Of a DNA stretch of 64,000 nucleotides, positions 51,276 through 62,328 are shown piece after piece. The DNA is from Oxyruncus cristatus. Its lineage: Eukaryota; Chordata; Aves; Passeriformes; Cotingidae. The position numbers and the translations under genes are program-made. The stretch's first letter is position 1. Every line of letters starts with the position of its first letter. The DNA is taken from assembly GCA_013399855.1 (NCBI GenBank), contig VXAY01006167.1, positions 557,777 to 621,776 of the forward strand, in the 5' to 3' direction. The notes under the pieces are model-generated. The model did not search any database. It was given only the letters and a program-made list of their open reading frames with translations, and was not told the DNA's origin.

Positions 51276-51539
51276 AAAAACACTTCATAAAAATATTTAT
51301 TATAAAAATCAAAATGCCCCATGAGCCTGTAAACGTTGCCTGTAAAATCTCCATTAACTGGAATAAATTGAAATACAGTCATTCAGGCTCTTCTCTGCCC
51401 TCTCCAGTAAGATTTTAATATAGCCAACAGAAATGCCACTTGTCTTGCACTTCAACTCTCATGCCATCCATTTTTCTTCTTCGTTTGTTTACGATACGAC
51501 AGTTCAGTTACCCAACGCTGGCAATTTTCTTTGGAGGCA
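51276..51539 (-). other. MBOAT1: MBOAT1 3' UTR (shortest supported form)
   Basis: This is the sequence downstream of the stop on the minus strand. The first AATAAA after the stop is at 51296-51301, about 240 bases on, followed by T-rich sequence as expected of a cleavage region. The lower boundary is an estimate. Further AATAAA hexamers on the same strand exist near 50.2 and 49.8 kb, so longer isoforms are possible. Confidence 0.5.
51296..51301 (-). terminator. Polyadenylation signal AATAAA for MBOAT1
   Basis: A canonical hexamer on the minus strand (TTTATT on plus), the nearest downstream of the MBOAT1 stop codon, followed by T-rich sequence. Actual use is inferred. Confidence 0.5.
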
Positions 51540-51672
51540 TCATTTGTCTTTGCTTTTAACGGAGTTCATCATGGCCTGATCCTGAGCCCTTCTTAGGGAG
51601 TGGGTTTGAGGTCTGATTGGTAACAGGAGCAACACCAGGATGCTTAGAATGTGCATGTGAAAATACACAGAC
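51540..51672 (-). CDS. MBOAT1: MBOAT1 terminal coding exon with stop
   Basis: This 133-bp exon completes Lys with its first G, then reads SVYFHMHILSILVLLLLPIR (last membrane segment) and a polar tail ending NSVKSKDK, with TGA at 51540-51542. The acceptor is TTTGTTCCCAG. The tail aligns with the human C-terminus (NSINKRKTD), two residues longer overall. Lysines at -3 and -5 fit a KXKXX ER-retrieval signal, consistent with ER residence. The tail is the most divergent part of the protein. Confidence 0.93.
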
Positions 51673-54600
51673 CTGGGAACAAAAGCAGAAAGAGAATATT
51701 ATATTTTTGTTGACAATAACATGAATTGTGCAACATCAGTAAGCAGAATTAAGTGCTAAGGGATGAAAGCAGAATGTACAAAACCTGGAAAGCATAAAAA
51801 TACACCCTTCAATTTCACAAAGTCACACATTTCACACAGATACAAATTTGATATCTGCTGGCATGGATGAAAATGTTGCCGTGGATGCTAATGAGGCAAG
51901 GAAACAATCAGCAAACTTTAGAATCCAAAGGCTGACAGCTCAGATAAACCCATGTAATTCAACCCCAGACTTATTCAGCCCATCTCTCTTTTAATGTTAG
52001 AGTATACAAGGCCATGTTCTGAAGAAATATCCTTCATGCTTCAAAAAAAAAATTAAAAGGGACAGAAAGAAAAAGATTCATTCAAAGTCCTGAGATCTGA
52101 AATTTAGCAAAGCACTCAAGTTTTCACTGGGGAAGGTCAGGTAATAATGTTTACAGAAGGCTTGTGTTTTTGAAGGTGACTACTCAGAGATATCTTTATT
52201 TGGTATCTTACCAAACATCAAATATTTTTATTTCAAATAATTCAGTATACACAAGATTGAAGAGAAATAAAAAATACTTAAACCAAATACGTGAGGCTCT
52301 GGCAGCTTGGTAAGGATGACGTTTGGGAGCAGTACGGTCCAGCTCTTAACCACAGAAATGCGTCTTTCCGTGGTCTCATTTATGCTTCTTTCCACAGTTC
52401 TTAATATCCTTGTAAGGTGCTTAAGACCACTGCTAGGTGAGTAGTGCTCAAAAAAATCATGCCCTAGTCCAAAGGCATATAATTTCCTTGCTTAACAGTC
52501 TCTAAGTTTAAATGTTAAGTATGTTCAAAATCACCAGGGCAAAAAATATTAAGAAGCGAAATTAGGAAATATTTGGAGTAATTTTTGTATGGTAAGTTTT
52601 CTGTGTTGAAATCAAATGTTTTAAGAAACAGGAATAGAAAATGTCGAAATTAAACCCTCTCCAAATAGACTGGCAGCAGCCTATCTTGACTACCAGTTTT
52701 GTGTCTTTTATGTTAGAGGAGAAAATTGTCTGTCTTCTGAATCAAAACCTGTTACTCTATGTTGACAGTTCACTGTAGAATGGAAGAAAAGCACAGCAAT
52801 GTATTCACTCCAGTCTCCTTTTTCTAATTATTTTCTCAATTTCTCTATTTCAATTTGGTTTTATTAGAGTACATTTGATATACCCTGCAACAGCAGTGTT
52901 TTCTTATTTTAAGGAACCTAAGGAAGTACTAATTTCCTAAGAAAAGAAGCATACTTTAATAAAGAAAAGCATATTCATTTTGAAAAGTAATGGGCTGACA
53001 GAACCCTCCATATCTCCTCCTGATCAATCACATCTCCTGTTGTACCCGTTCACCAGCTCGAAACCTGGGCTTTGCTCAGCAAGTCCTTCCCACTGCCAAC
53101 TCCCATTATTTTTAACCTCTTCAGCCTTGGCTATGGCTAATGGCTGAGACTCAGCAGTTTTGAAAATGAAAACTGAGTATATGAAAAGTCACATAGGGAC
53201 ACAGAGAAGTACAAGCCAAGCGCTCTGCCTTGGTGTTATTATTACCTCACTATGTTACAGAAGCGCAAAAATCACCCCTCATACATTAGGAAGCATCCTG
53301 TTTGAACCCCTTTCAAATTTGTTGAAATGCCAACTGCCTTTCAGTGTGGTTTGGGTTATTTAACTAAAGTCTATGCCGGTCTGGAGAATAACAGTCAAGA
53401 GGAGAAAACTTACTTGTAAAACTTAATTGTGGGCTCAACAGCCAGCATAACAAACGGTGCAACAGTATAGCACACAGCCAGTTGAGTGACAACCCAGGTA
53501 ACAATGTCGTAGACTATCTTAAGAGGCACTGATGAGAGGAAGTAATGTCTGCAATTGTTTCTTATCTGCAGGTCAGGGAAAAGCAAAGAGAAAATTATAT
53601 ACATCCATTTCTTAGGCAAAGCCACGAAGACACATTGCAGTGCATAACTCTCCAATTATCATCAGCATTAGTATCACAGAAAGGTTTATACACCAATTAG
53701 AAAGCATTGAGAGTAGGAATAAAGAAGTGTATTGACTGGCATATCCAAGATCCCACTGTCAACCAGTGGCAAACAGAGAAGTGGCCCCCAGTTTCCTCTG
53801 TCATAATCACAGAAGCGGATTCTCATTCTGGGTGTCCGGCACAGTATCTTTGGGGAGGGGAGCTGTTACGATGTGATCTTCCTCCCTGCTTGTTTTCATT
53901 TATTACTGGTTATCAACAGTAAAACAAAGTTACTTTAAATGGACAAATAAGTGTTTATACCTGTGAGTATGTGCTGTTCCCTAGAGCTTTTGAGTTAGTT
54001 TCACATTCATGAAATCCTCATAAATGAGAGGCAAAGTACAAGTTGAGAGAGCATGTTCAGCAACCCCCTTTAGCCATAGTGGTTAATATTGATTACTAGT
54101 TTAATCCACCTTTCAAACTGACTTGACTATTTATCCATAGTCAAACTCTAAAAGACAACAGCGGTGCTTCCTAGCCCTGCACAATGGGCTGGTTCAGCCT
54201 GAAAGATCAGCTGTGATAAATTTAAGAACAGTGAGACATGAAATCTGTTCTGACCAGTTTTCTGCATCAATTGAATCCACATGAATTGTTCAAGTTTGGG
54301 CTAATGCTCAGCCCATAGCAGTTGCTTGTGTAAGACTGGGCCCAGAGCCAATTACACACCAGCATATAGGCAACATGATCCAGCAGAAGTCTGGAATCCC
54401 ACATGATCTTGAATCCCAAGCTAATTTGACTGCATGGACGTAGTTGGTGGCTCTAGTAACTGCATATCCTTGAACAACAGCTGGGGACAGCAGTGCCTCA
54501 CGTGCAGAATCAGTGCTGGTTCTAACTGCTGGGGGTGCTTTGCAATTAGCGTCAGTACAGAACAAAGTACAATACAGAACACCAAGCCTGCAAAGGCATG

Positions 54601-57600
54601 CAAGAGGGCTCACACCAGGGACAAGCTGCTTGACCATGTGAGGGTGCAGTTGGCAGCTGGATGGTATCTAGCACAGGCCTTAGAAGAGAACAATGAAAGG
54701 TACATACTGCTCGGGCTGCGAGTGTGATAAGGATTCCAGTGAGAAATGTAAAATAATATCCAGGATAGATACCATGCCACAGGGCCGACAGGATAAATGT
54801 TAAAGCCGTAGGGTACCAGGGAGCTCTGTCATAGCAGACACTGTAAAAATGAAAACAAAAGAGAAGGGGCTGAATACAACTCAGCAGTGGACACTGCACT
54901 TCAAATACTTCTCTGTTTCTAAGGTCTTACTCTGTTTTCTTAATGGTCTTATCTTGTCTCGGTTACAGACTAGGGAATGAGGCACTCTCCCTTCATTTAA
55001 ATGAAGGTTTAGATGGAATGAGGAAGCATGCTTTTTTGCACTGAGTATCCAAAGAGTGCCTGTACAAATATTCCTGGTGCTCAAAGCATTTATGTAAATA
55101 ACGGAATAAAGGACAGTAACAGAGACAAGATAAGACCATTCACCTTTACATCTCTATCTGGAAAAATACACTACCCTTCAAAACCCTGATGACAGATCAA
55201 GAGCAAGTTGAAAGACAAAGAGATGTGACCGCACCCTTCAGTGGTGAACAGAGATATTTTTAGGCACAGTTATCTGGCAGATGCTGGGAACAGCAGGGAG
55301 TGCCGTAAGCTATTGCAAAACAGGGGATTCCTGTTAACTTTAGCAGCCCAAAAATCTTATTTCCAAGATTCAAGTGAAGGATAACAGTTCAAGAACACAA
55401 CAGCCAGCCTGTTTGGCTATCCAAAGTTTAACTGAAATGCTGTGCTCTTAAGAAAAGAGACAAGATAAATGCTTTTCTTACCAGGAACATAATTTGAATA
55501 ATGAAAAATAGTAGACATCGACTTTCAAGATGTATGTATTTATCATTATAGTTATGATAGCTACAATAAATATATGCCTGCATTTCAGACACCATGTTGA
55601 CTGTACACTGAGCTTTAATCATGCCACAAAGTGTAATGAATAACAAGACAGTCCAATCTACAAAATTTGGACTTGTGCTAGTATTTATAATATGTGCCTT
55701 AACAGTCAGAGGTTAAAATCAAGTTGTCTCAGCGCCATATCCTAAACAGGGGCTCCTTGACAAGTATCTTCTGGTAACTCCAAACCAGACTACCACAGAC
55801 TTTGAAGATTTTGACTTCTCTCCCCTTCTTGCTGAACTGGATCCCACTGACACAGCAAGGCTCACCTCCACATGGGAAACATAGCACAGCAAAGCAAAAC
55901 AGTATAGGAAGAATAATGGAGGGAAACAAGGAAATGCTATTACTTTATATTACAAGGGATTCAAACAGTTAATTTATGACTTTGTTGCTCATATATAAAA
56001 TATGAGCATTTTACATTTGCAGCAATAAAACTTCACAGCACCAATACCACCAACTATTAAAAGAAAGAACAAGAGGATATACATTTATGAGATTCACCAG
56101 TCAGCATTTTTCCAGGCCATGTTGTGGTTTTGAGTCTCACATGCATGTTTGATTACTCTTACCGTTTTAGCCAGGCAGCTGTCTGAATGTTCCAGTTTTC
56201 AATGTACATTTTAAAACTTGTCGCAGTCTAAGAAAGAAGTTCATATGAAATGTTAGCACTGAAACCTGTAAAATACTACTTGCATTTTAAATTCATGAGG
56301 AGGTACATGGAAAATATTAATTGTAGCTGCTAACTTTTGTGAAGACCCTGCCACAATCCATCATTACACTAATATGATTTGGGAGGGACATTAACTAGGT
56401 TGATGGCTCAATGCCAACTTGGCACTTGCTCTAAAATCTCACTTTGTTTCATAAAATTAAATGCAATGTTTGGCTATTTTTCAAATAATGGGAAATCTGA
56501 AAAGCTTTCTTGTTTTATAGGTTGGTCTTCCTTTCAGTTTATAAGCAGCTTCATTTTTGGAAGAGGTATCTTGCCACCCATTATGCAGTCTGGACTTCCC
56601 TAGAGTGTGATTAAACAACATGTTAAAAAATCAAAAGAAATGCATTATTATTTGGAGAAGGAAGAGGGGAGACTGAAAAACATGGACAAAAAAACTTAGG
56701 ACTAAATTTAGAAGCCAACTGTCAGTCCAGTGCCAAGCTTGAGAAATCAGAGCAGACTCCAGGGTCCTGACAGAACCACCCATACTTCCTCAGCTTTAGG
56801 AGACTGTTGGACTCCGTTGTTCAGCATCAGTTCCCTAATTCTGATCAAATTCACATCTAGTGGTTCTCCATGCCCGCTCCCCGCCTTGGTTCCACGCCTG
56901 CTGAAAAAACCTCCAAGAGTCCCCCTCACCAAGCAGGGACACGATTCAGTGACACCGCATTATTTTGCCATATCAGCTGCAGGCAAGGGCACACTGAAAA
57001 GATGTATTAAGGGCAAAGATTTCCAAGGGGAATATGCAGACATCTTTGCACTTCCACGCAGAATCCCTAAGGCTAGCATTTCATCCTCTGAATTTAAAGA
57101 GTTAAAATGATTAGCAATTCCCAGTGCAGCACTGCCACATTTTAATTGCCTTATTGCACCACGAGGAGCCAAGAAAAATACAGTTTCTCATCCAACTAAT
57201 ATTGTCACTCTCTTTTGGCCTCCTTTAATTTCCCCAGTTACATTACCAAGACTTAAAGTAGTCACTGGCTGTCAAAACAAGCATGTTGCCAAGGCTTTCA
57301 GGTTCCCAACATGTGTTTAGCCCCTGTCCACGTTTTAATGCCTGTACAACTCCTGCCACGTGCTTATCTTTACTACAGATCAGAGAGTCCCTTTTAGCAC
57401 ACAAGTTCCCAAATCTTAAGCAATTCTACATATGCAGGTGGCTATACCTGCTGAATATACAGACTATACCTGTACTCACTGCACAACCACACTTAAACTT
57501 CAATTCCCAGCATTGTTGTTGGCACATAAAGTGATGGTTCAAGGCTTACTCAAAGTCATGGTCTCTGTAGCTCCTTTTTTTTCCTCAGTGCACACATGAT

Positions 57601-60600
57601 CAGATCAGAGAGCACTCTGCTTTATGTTCTTGGAAACAATCTCTGATCTCTGTTGTCCATACGACCAAAAAAGGAAGTAAGTTTTGAGAGGCCTACAGTT
57701 CAGTGGGTAGAGAGGACCAAAAGCTCCTGTTTCCTTAAATTGGCTTGACTAAAGGGCACTGCTTGCACTTCACTGTCCTACTTCAAACAAAAGTTTCCCC
57801 AGCTCATCATCAGTAGGAATCATCTCCTGCCAAAGACTAAATCAGATATTGAATCAGGATCTCAGAGTGGCACTTAGGGTGCTGCTGTCACTGAGGAGTG
57901 TAAAGCATTTCTGGGCTCCGTATTCTGTACTGCTCAAGGAGAGATGTACACTGAGAATTAATTAATATTAAAAGAAAAAAAAAAAGAATGTTGAAAAAGA
58001 GGGAGTGTATCATACTTCTAATTTTGGCATCTTCAATAAAGAATTACAGGGGCTCTTTCATTTTTGAGCAGAGCTATTACAGCACGTTCACTTAATCACA
58101 GATCATTCAGCAATAAAGAGCTCAAGTTATTTTCCTCTGTGATTATGTTTAAAATCATAACTACAGAATTACAGGGGGAAGCTCCTCCTATTCTAAAAAA
58201 GAAGCCTTTAGAAAGCAGTCTCAGACACATAAATATTTCCATATCTCACTGGCACTCACAAAATATTTTTTCAGGGCAAACAATTGCCATCTTTTGCATT
58301 AGAGATACAAACATAAATAGCTTACAAAAGACTAATGGATTTTAAAAATACACTGTAGTCACAAGAAATGTGTGACAGATGTTTTGAGAAACAGTGTGGT
58401 TTGCTGGATGGTGCTCTAGATCAGTACCCATCTAAGATCAATGTGGCTCTGTCAGTTCCTGTTCAGGTCGCTTGATTTGTACCTGTTATGTCTCCTACCC
58501 TTGCTTTTCTCCATTTACAAGAGGCACTCCAGCCCTTCCAAGTGTTTGTGAGATGACTGCTTGTGCCTCTTCCACTACCACCACTTATCTCAACTGGGCT
58601 ACAAAAGTGAAAGTGTTAGAAGTAAATAAACAGACATTCACAGATGGTGAAGAATCATAGCTGTGAGCAATTTACTGACCCACTGAGCTCAGCCACAATC
58701 TACAGTACTTGACTGCTCATTTATTAAATAACTGATACAATCACGTATTAGCATTCAGGAAAATATTTAGAAATACAATCCGAATACAGACCGTGAGGAA
58801 GCCTGTGAGACAGATGTTTTTTATGTGCCCAACAGATAAAATACAAAACCTCTTCGCACTAAAGAGGAGCAGACTGGTGGCATGGACTTATTTTCCTTTC
58901 AGCAAAGCCTCTAACCATTATCATCCCCGTTTCTCTACAATTGTGCCAATGCAGCCACTCCTTTATCTCACCTCAATGTTCCAGATATTCAAATTGGACA
59001 ACAGGTCCCAGCGGAAAGTGCCTCTCTCATCAACTCCACTGAATCCATAACCAGCTGCATTGTTGACTGCATCTGCTGCAATGTCAAAGCAAAACAGGTC
59101 AAAACCATACCTGTATGGCTGGAAAAGCCATATTTTCTTACAAGTCAGTATGACATTAAACACACATTCGAACCAGCTTTGTAGCAATTAGCAACCTCTC
59201 TTTCCAAGAAAAGCTTTTTCTTTGCAAATGGGCACTACTATAAGGCTACGTAAGAGTCATTTCCCGAAGAGGAAAGACTAGCTACTCCTTAGGCAAAAGA
59301 AATAACAATGAATAGAAATCACCTTTCCTATTATTTTGCCTTTACCATGCACCTGAGATAGATGTACAAGCGTGGCCATAAAATGAATGAGCATTTTCTT
59401 CAAAAGTGCAACTGGATGTCATGGCTTTTTCCAGAATTCAGAAGAGCTGTAATGTCTCAAAGACACGCTTACCATTTATATTAAGAGTTCCAACGCGATT
59501 GTTTTAATTAAGACTGTCATTCAGGCTTCCACAGACAAAGTCTTTTGCTAATCCTGCTGCTCGGTGCCTCGCTAAAGTGTCTCACCACCTCTACAAACCA
59601 AATATTGAGTGACTTCAATTACAGACTTAGCTACTTTAAGTGCAAGTAAAAGCTTGGATAACAGTAGGCATTACGCATGGCTACACTCTTGCTCTTGTCC
59701 AGGGTGCTGGTAAACTACCTCCCCTTTCAGACTTGCCTGGAGGTCATCACTGGATCTCAAGATTCTGCATTCAGTGTGCCCCTGCTAGAAATACCTTCTT
59801 GGAGTACGAAAAAAACAGAAGGGAGGATTCATTATCACCTCTGAATCACTGGGAGCAAAAACTGGGAATCGTTGGAAGAAAAAGCGAAGTGCAAATACAG
59901 GTAAGGCTTTTCCTTCTACATCCTTTACAAAATAAAAGCCTGGTTATGCTTTAAAAAGGTCAGTATTTCTTTTCCAACAAGGAAAATTGATTTGACTTTG
60001 TAAATGCTATGAGAACAGGCATAAGCTCATGAAGAAGCCCTAATGCACAAAACTAGGGAGAGAATCTTATTAAAAGCAACCAGACTAACATTAAATAAAT
60101 AAACACGCAGCCTTCTCTAACCTGAGACTTTCCATTTTATTTTCCATTTTACTAAATGAACCCGATTTTACTGATGGAAAGAAAGGCCTCCATGTTTTTA
60201 ACTATCTCACTGTTTTTAAAAAACCAACCAAACAACGAACAACAACCCTGGATGAAGTTGGCCCATACGATCCTGCCCAAACTCAGAGGCTGGAGCTGCA
60301 TTTGCTCCTTCTTGCCCTAAGGGTTGCAGGGACCAGTTATTTAGTGTTTATTTGCCAAAAACAAGAAACCAGATATCATAGGATCAGCAGTAATAACACA
60401 GGAGATGCCTCAGCCTCTTGCTTCCCAAGCTGCTGTCTGCAGAGTGAGGCGTGAAGCACAGAAAGATGGCAATTGTCCACCCTCAAATTGCTCACAAAAC
60501 CCCAATCTCCACAAAGCTCAGGAGAGGTTTGTCTCCCTGATGACTTGAACAGCTCTGATGGATGGCTTTCACCACTCCTTGGGTGGAGGCACTCAAATCT

Positions 60601-62328
60601 GAAGTGATTTGACAGCTCAGAGTTAGGTTTGCAGCCACGTTCCCATGACTATAGATAATGCAGCAAGAAGCCGAATTTTCTTTCCATGGATCTGGAGGAA
60701 TTCAGCAGTGCAGCTCTCACACAATAGCGTGCCTGTCCTTTTCTGAGGACAGGAAGCATTTATCAGCCCATTTCAGCAGGCACTTCTGTAATGCCCTGGG
60801 CTACACCACCAGCAGCAAAACTGCAAAAGGATAAAGTGTCTGCTGTTCTGCTGCCTGGATTTGCAGTGTGAATAACAGAGGCCTCACCCTCCACTGTGCA
60901 ATGCATGCTTTCAACCCGCCCCTCCCCAACCACTCTATTTGTAAGACATTTCTACAGCCTCTATGGCTTAGTCACGTCACAAATCCAAGTTCAATAATGG
61001 ACTTTCAGTTAACTGTAATGCTGGAAAAAATGGAGGCAACAATTTGACATTGGATCCTACAAAAATAAGTTTGTGAGTAAGCCATTCTTAAACTCAAAGC
61101 CTTTCCTATCCCACACATGCCAGTCCTGGCTGCCTTCCCTCGATTTGATAGTTTTATTCCCAGCAGTTTAATCACAGCCTCACAATGAATCTCCCTGACT
61201 ATTTCCATCCTGTCTCAGTGACACCCTTCTCAGCTTCAGGTATATGCATTGCTGGCTGGGCTTTTAGGATCTCCCCTACACACAGCATCTTGTAATACCA
61301 GCAAAAAAAGTCAGTAGATTTTCAGGCTGGCCTAAAGGATTTGACTCCTCACACACAGATGTGAAACGTGACTTCAAAAAGAGAGAAGGTAGAATGCAAA
61401 AATATTACTTTGACCTGGCTCCTAAATGAATTTGCTTCTCTTTCTAGTGAACTGTCTTACTTCTCTTCTCCTTTTCTTGCAGAGATTTTTGGGTCCTTCC
61501 CAACACCTCTCCTTTGTTCCCCATGGTGCTCCAGTCCTTTCCCTGGACTGCTCAAAGCCGAGGTGTACACAGGACCGCACAGTGCCTTAAAGGCACAGCC
61601 TAACTTCAGTCCCACAAATGCACCACAGCTTTCTAGTAGAGAGACATGTGCTAAAGAAGGCCCTAAAGAAAGAGAGGGGTCTGTTTGCACTGTAACATGC
61701 AAAGCCTGATCCAGCCAGCCATAAATTTTAACCTCTCAACCCCATTGATATAAGTGAAAAGCTATGAGTAAAGCATAAAAATTAATGTTAAGGGGAGGAT
61801 TTCCAGTAATAATTAATTTGATATATTAACAAAGTTTTAAGTGAGAGAAAATCATTACATTGGCTCTACCGTAAAGAAGCTGAAAAACAGATTTGGCTCC
61901 AGACACAGGGAATCTTCACAGACAAGCTGGAAGAGATTTTATGCACATTTTTCCAAAACTTTTGACATCTCCCCACTTCGCCAGGGTTCACTGCCTAAGG
62001 AACACAAGTACACCTCTCAAGTGAACTACAGGTCTAGGGACCATTTTATTCTGTCCCCACCCGCAATGTTTCACCCCTCTCCCATTTATGAACTTATTTG
62101 TAACACACAAAAATGCATGATGTAGCCACACTTACCCAACGTCCATGCAAAATAATACTTTGGTTTTGCTGCCTGTGTTACAATATACAGGTAACCAAGT
62201 CTTGACAAGAAGGGTGTTTTATCAAGAAATTCGTTATCAATAATATATGCCATAGGAAAGTTCTTGGTAAGCGTCAGGAATAAAATGAGAGATACTAGTG
62301 TGATACAAAGCTTGTACATCACTGCTCC
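51540..62328 (-). CDS. MBOAT1: MBOAT1, lysophospholipid acyltransferase 1 (last six coding exons, partial)
   Basis: MBOAT1 is a multi-pass ER membrane enzyme that transfers an acyl chain, preferably oleoyl from oleoyl-CoA, to lysophosphatidylethanolamine and lysophosphatidylserine in the Lands cycle of phospholipid remodelling. Six minus-strand exons joined at canonical GT-AG sites give 780 bp: 259 codons plus a TGA stop. They match human residues 239-495 almost collinearly. The MBOAT catalytic pair is present: Asn in ENWNIQT (exon 56163-56227, human Asn350) and His in SALWHG (exon 54708-54840, human His381). The paralogue MBOAT2 is less likely because the segment GVDERGTFRWDLLSNLNIW and the C-terminus follow MBOAT1. 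The start codon and N-terminal half lie beyond the right edge. No frameshift or stop is seen, so the gene looks functional. The family assignment rests on remembered protein sequence, not a search. Confidence 0.96.
51673..53413 (-). other. MBOAT1: MBOAT1 intron, last
   Basis: A 1.7-kb intron between the last two coding exons, with GTAAGT donor and CAG acceptor. It is AT-rich and I recognise no repeat or RNA gene in it. Confidence 0.85.
53414..53565 (-). CDS. MBOAT1: MBOAT1 coding exon (human residues 404-454)
   Basis: This 152-bp exon encodes 50 codons plus two bases. It starts IRNNCRHYFLSSVPLKIVYD and continues through the hydrophobic TQLAVCYTVAPFVMLAVEP membrane segment to TIKFY. The acceptor is ATCTGCAG and the donor is GTAAGT at 53408-53413. 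The first residue is Ile where human has Val, a conservative change. Frame and length match the human exon. Confidence 0.96.
53566..54707 (-). other. MBOAT1: MBOAT1 intron
   Basis: A 1.1-kb intron with GTATGT donor and CAG acceptor. I see no recognisable element inside. The open frames at 54308-54727 on either strand are short, in non-exon phase and not conserved-looking. Confidence 0.85.
54708..54840 (-). CDS. MBOAT1: MBOAT1 coding exon with catalytic His (human residues 359-403)
   Basis: This 133-bp exon contains one base completing Arg and 44 codons beginning VCYDRAPWYPTALTF. It holds the MBOAT catalytic block ILSALWHGIYPGYYFTFLTG, in which His matches human His381, and ends LAARA. The acceptor is TTTTACAG and the donor is GTATGT at 54702-54707. 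This is the most diagnostic part of the family, with the His in a membrane-embedded segment. Confidence 0.97.
54841..56162 (-). other. MBOAT1: MBOAT1 intron
   Basis: A 1.3-kb intron with GTAAGA donor and CAG acceptor. It is AT-rich with nothing recognisable. Confidence 0.85.
56163..56227 (-). CDS. MBOAT1: MBOAT1 coding exon with catalytic Asn (human residues 338-359)
   Basis: This short 65-bp exon has 21 codons, TATSFKMYIENWNIQTAAWL then Lys, plus two bases (CG) that join T of the next exon to give Arg. The second Asn of NWN corresponds to the proposed active-site Asn350 of human MBOAT1. The acceptor is TTTCTTAG and the donor is GTAAGA at 56157-56162. It carries no start codon, so ORF-based searches miss it; it was found by reading the minus strand between the flanking exons. 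Confidence 0.95.
56228..58971 (-). other. MBOAT1: MBOAT1 intron, with a possible MIR-like relic
   Basis: A 2.7-kb intron with GTGAGA donor and TAG acceptor. About 58385-58540 resembles a degraded plus-strand MIR-type SINE: an ACAGTGTGGT-like head, a GGCTCTGTCAGTTCCTG core and a TCTCCATTTACAAGAG tail. This is a by-eye call of low certainty. Nothing else is recognised. Confidence 0.7.
58972..59075 (-). CDS. MBOAT1: MBOAT1 coding exon (human residues 303-337)
   Basis: This 104-bp exon supplies two bases completing Ala and then 34 codons, starting DAVNNAAGYGFSGVDERG and ending LSNLNIWNIE. The acceptor is ATTGCAG and the donor is GTGAGA at 58966-58971. The WDLLSNLNIW stretch distinguishes MBOAT1 from MBOAT2, which has a different residue pattern after SNL. 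The phase agrees with both neighbouring exons. Confidence 0.96.
59076..62135 (-). other. MBOAT1: MBOAT1 intron, largest complete
   Basis: A 3.1-kb intron with GTAAGT donor and CAG acceptor. No gene, SINE or CR1 is recognised in it. The open frame at 61368-61709 (plus) and its antisense partner have no recognisable domain. Confidence 0.85.
62136..62328 (-). CDS. MBOAT1: MBOAT1 coding exon (human residues 239-303)
   Basis: This 193-bp exon encodes 64 full codons plus one base of the next. It begins GAVMYKLCITLVSLILFLTL, a hydrophobic membrane segment, and ends KPKYYFAWTL before a G that is completed to Ala by the next exon. The acceptor is a T-rich run ending in TAG just above 62328; the donor is GTAAGT at 62130-62135. 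KPKYYFAWTLADAVNN, across the junction, is a signature of the MBOAT1/2 group. It is the most upstream MBOAT1 exon I can find. The 1.7 kb above it gave no match to the preceding human segment. Confidence 0.95.
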
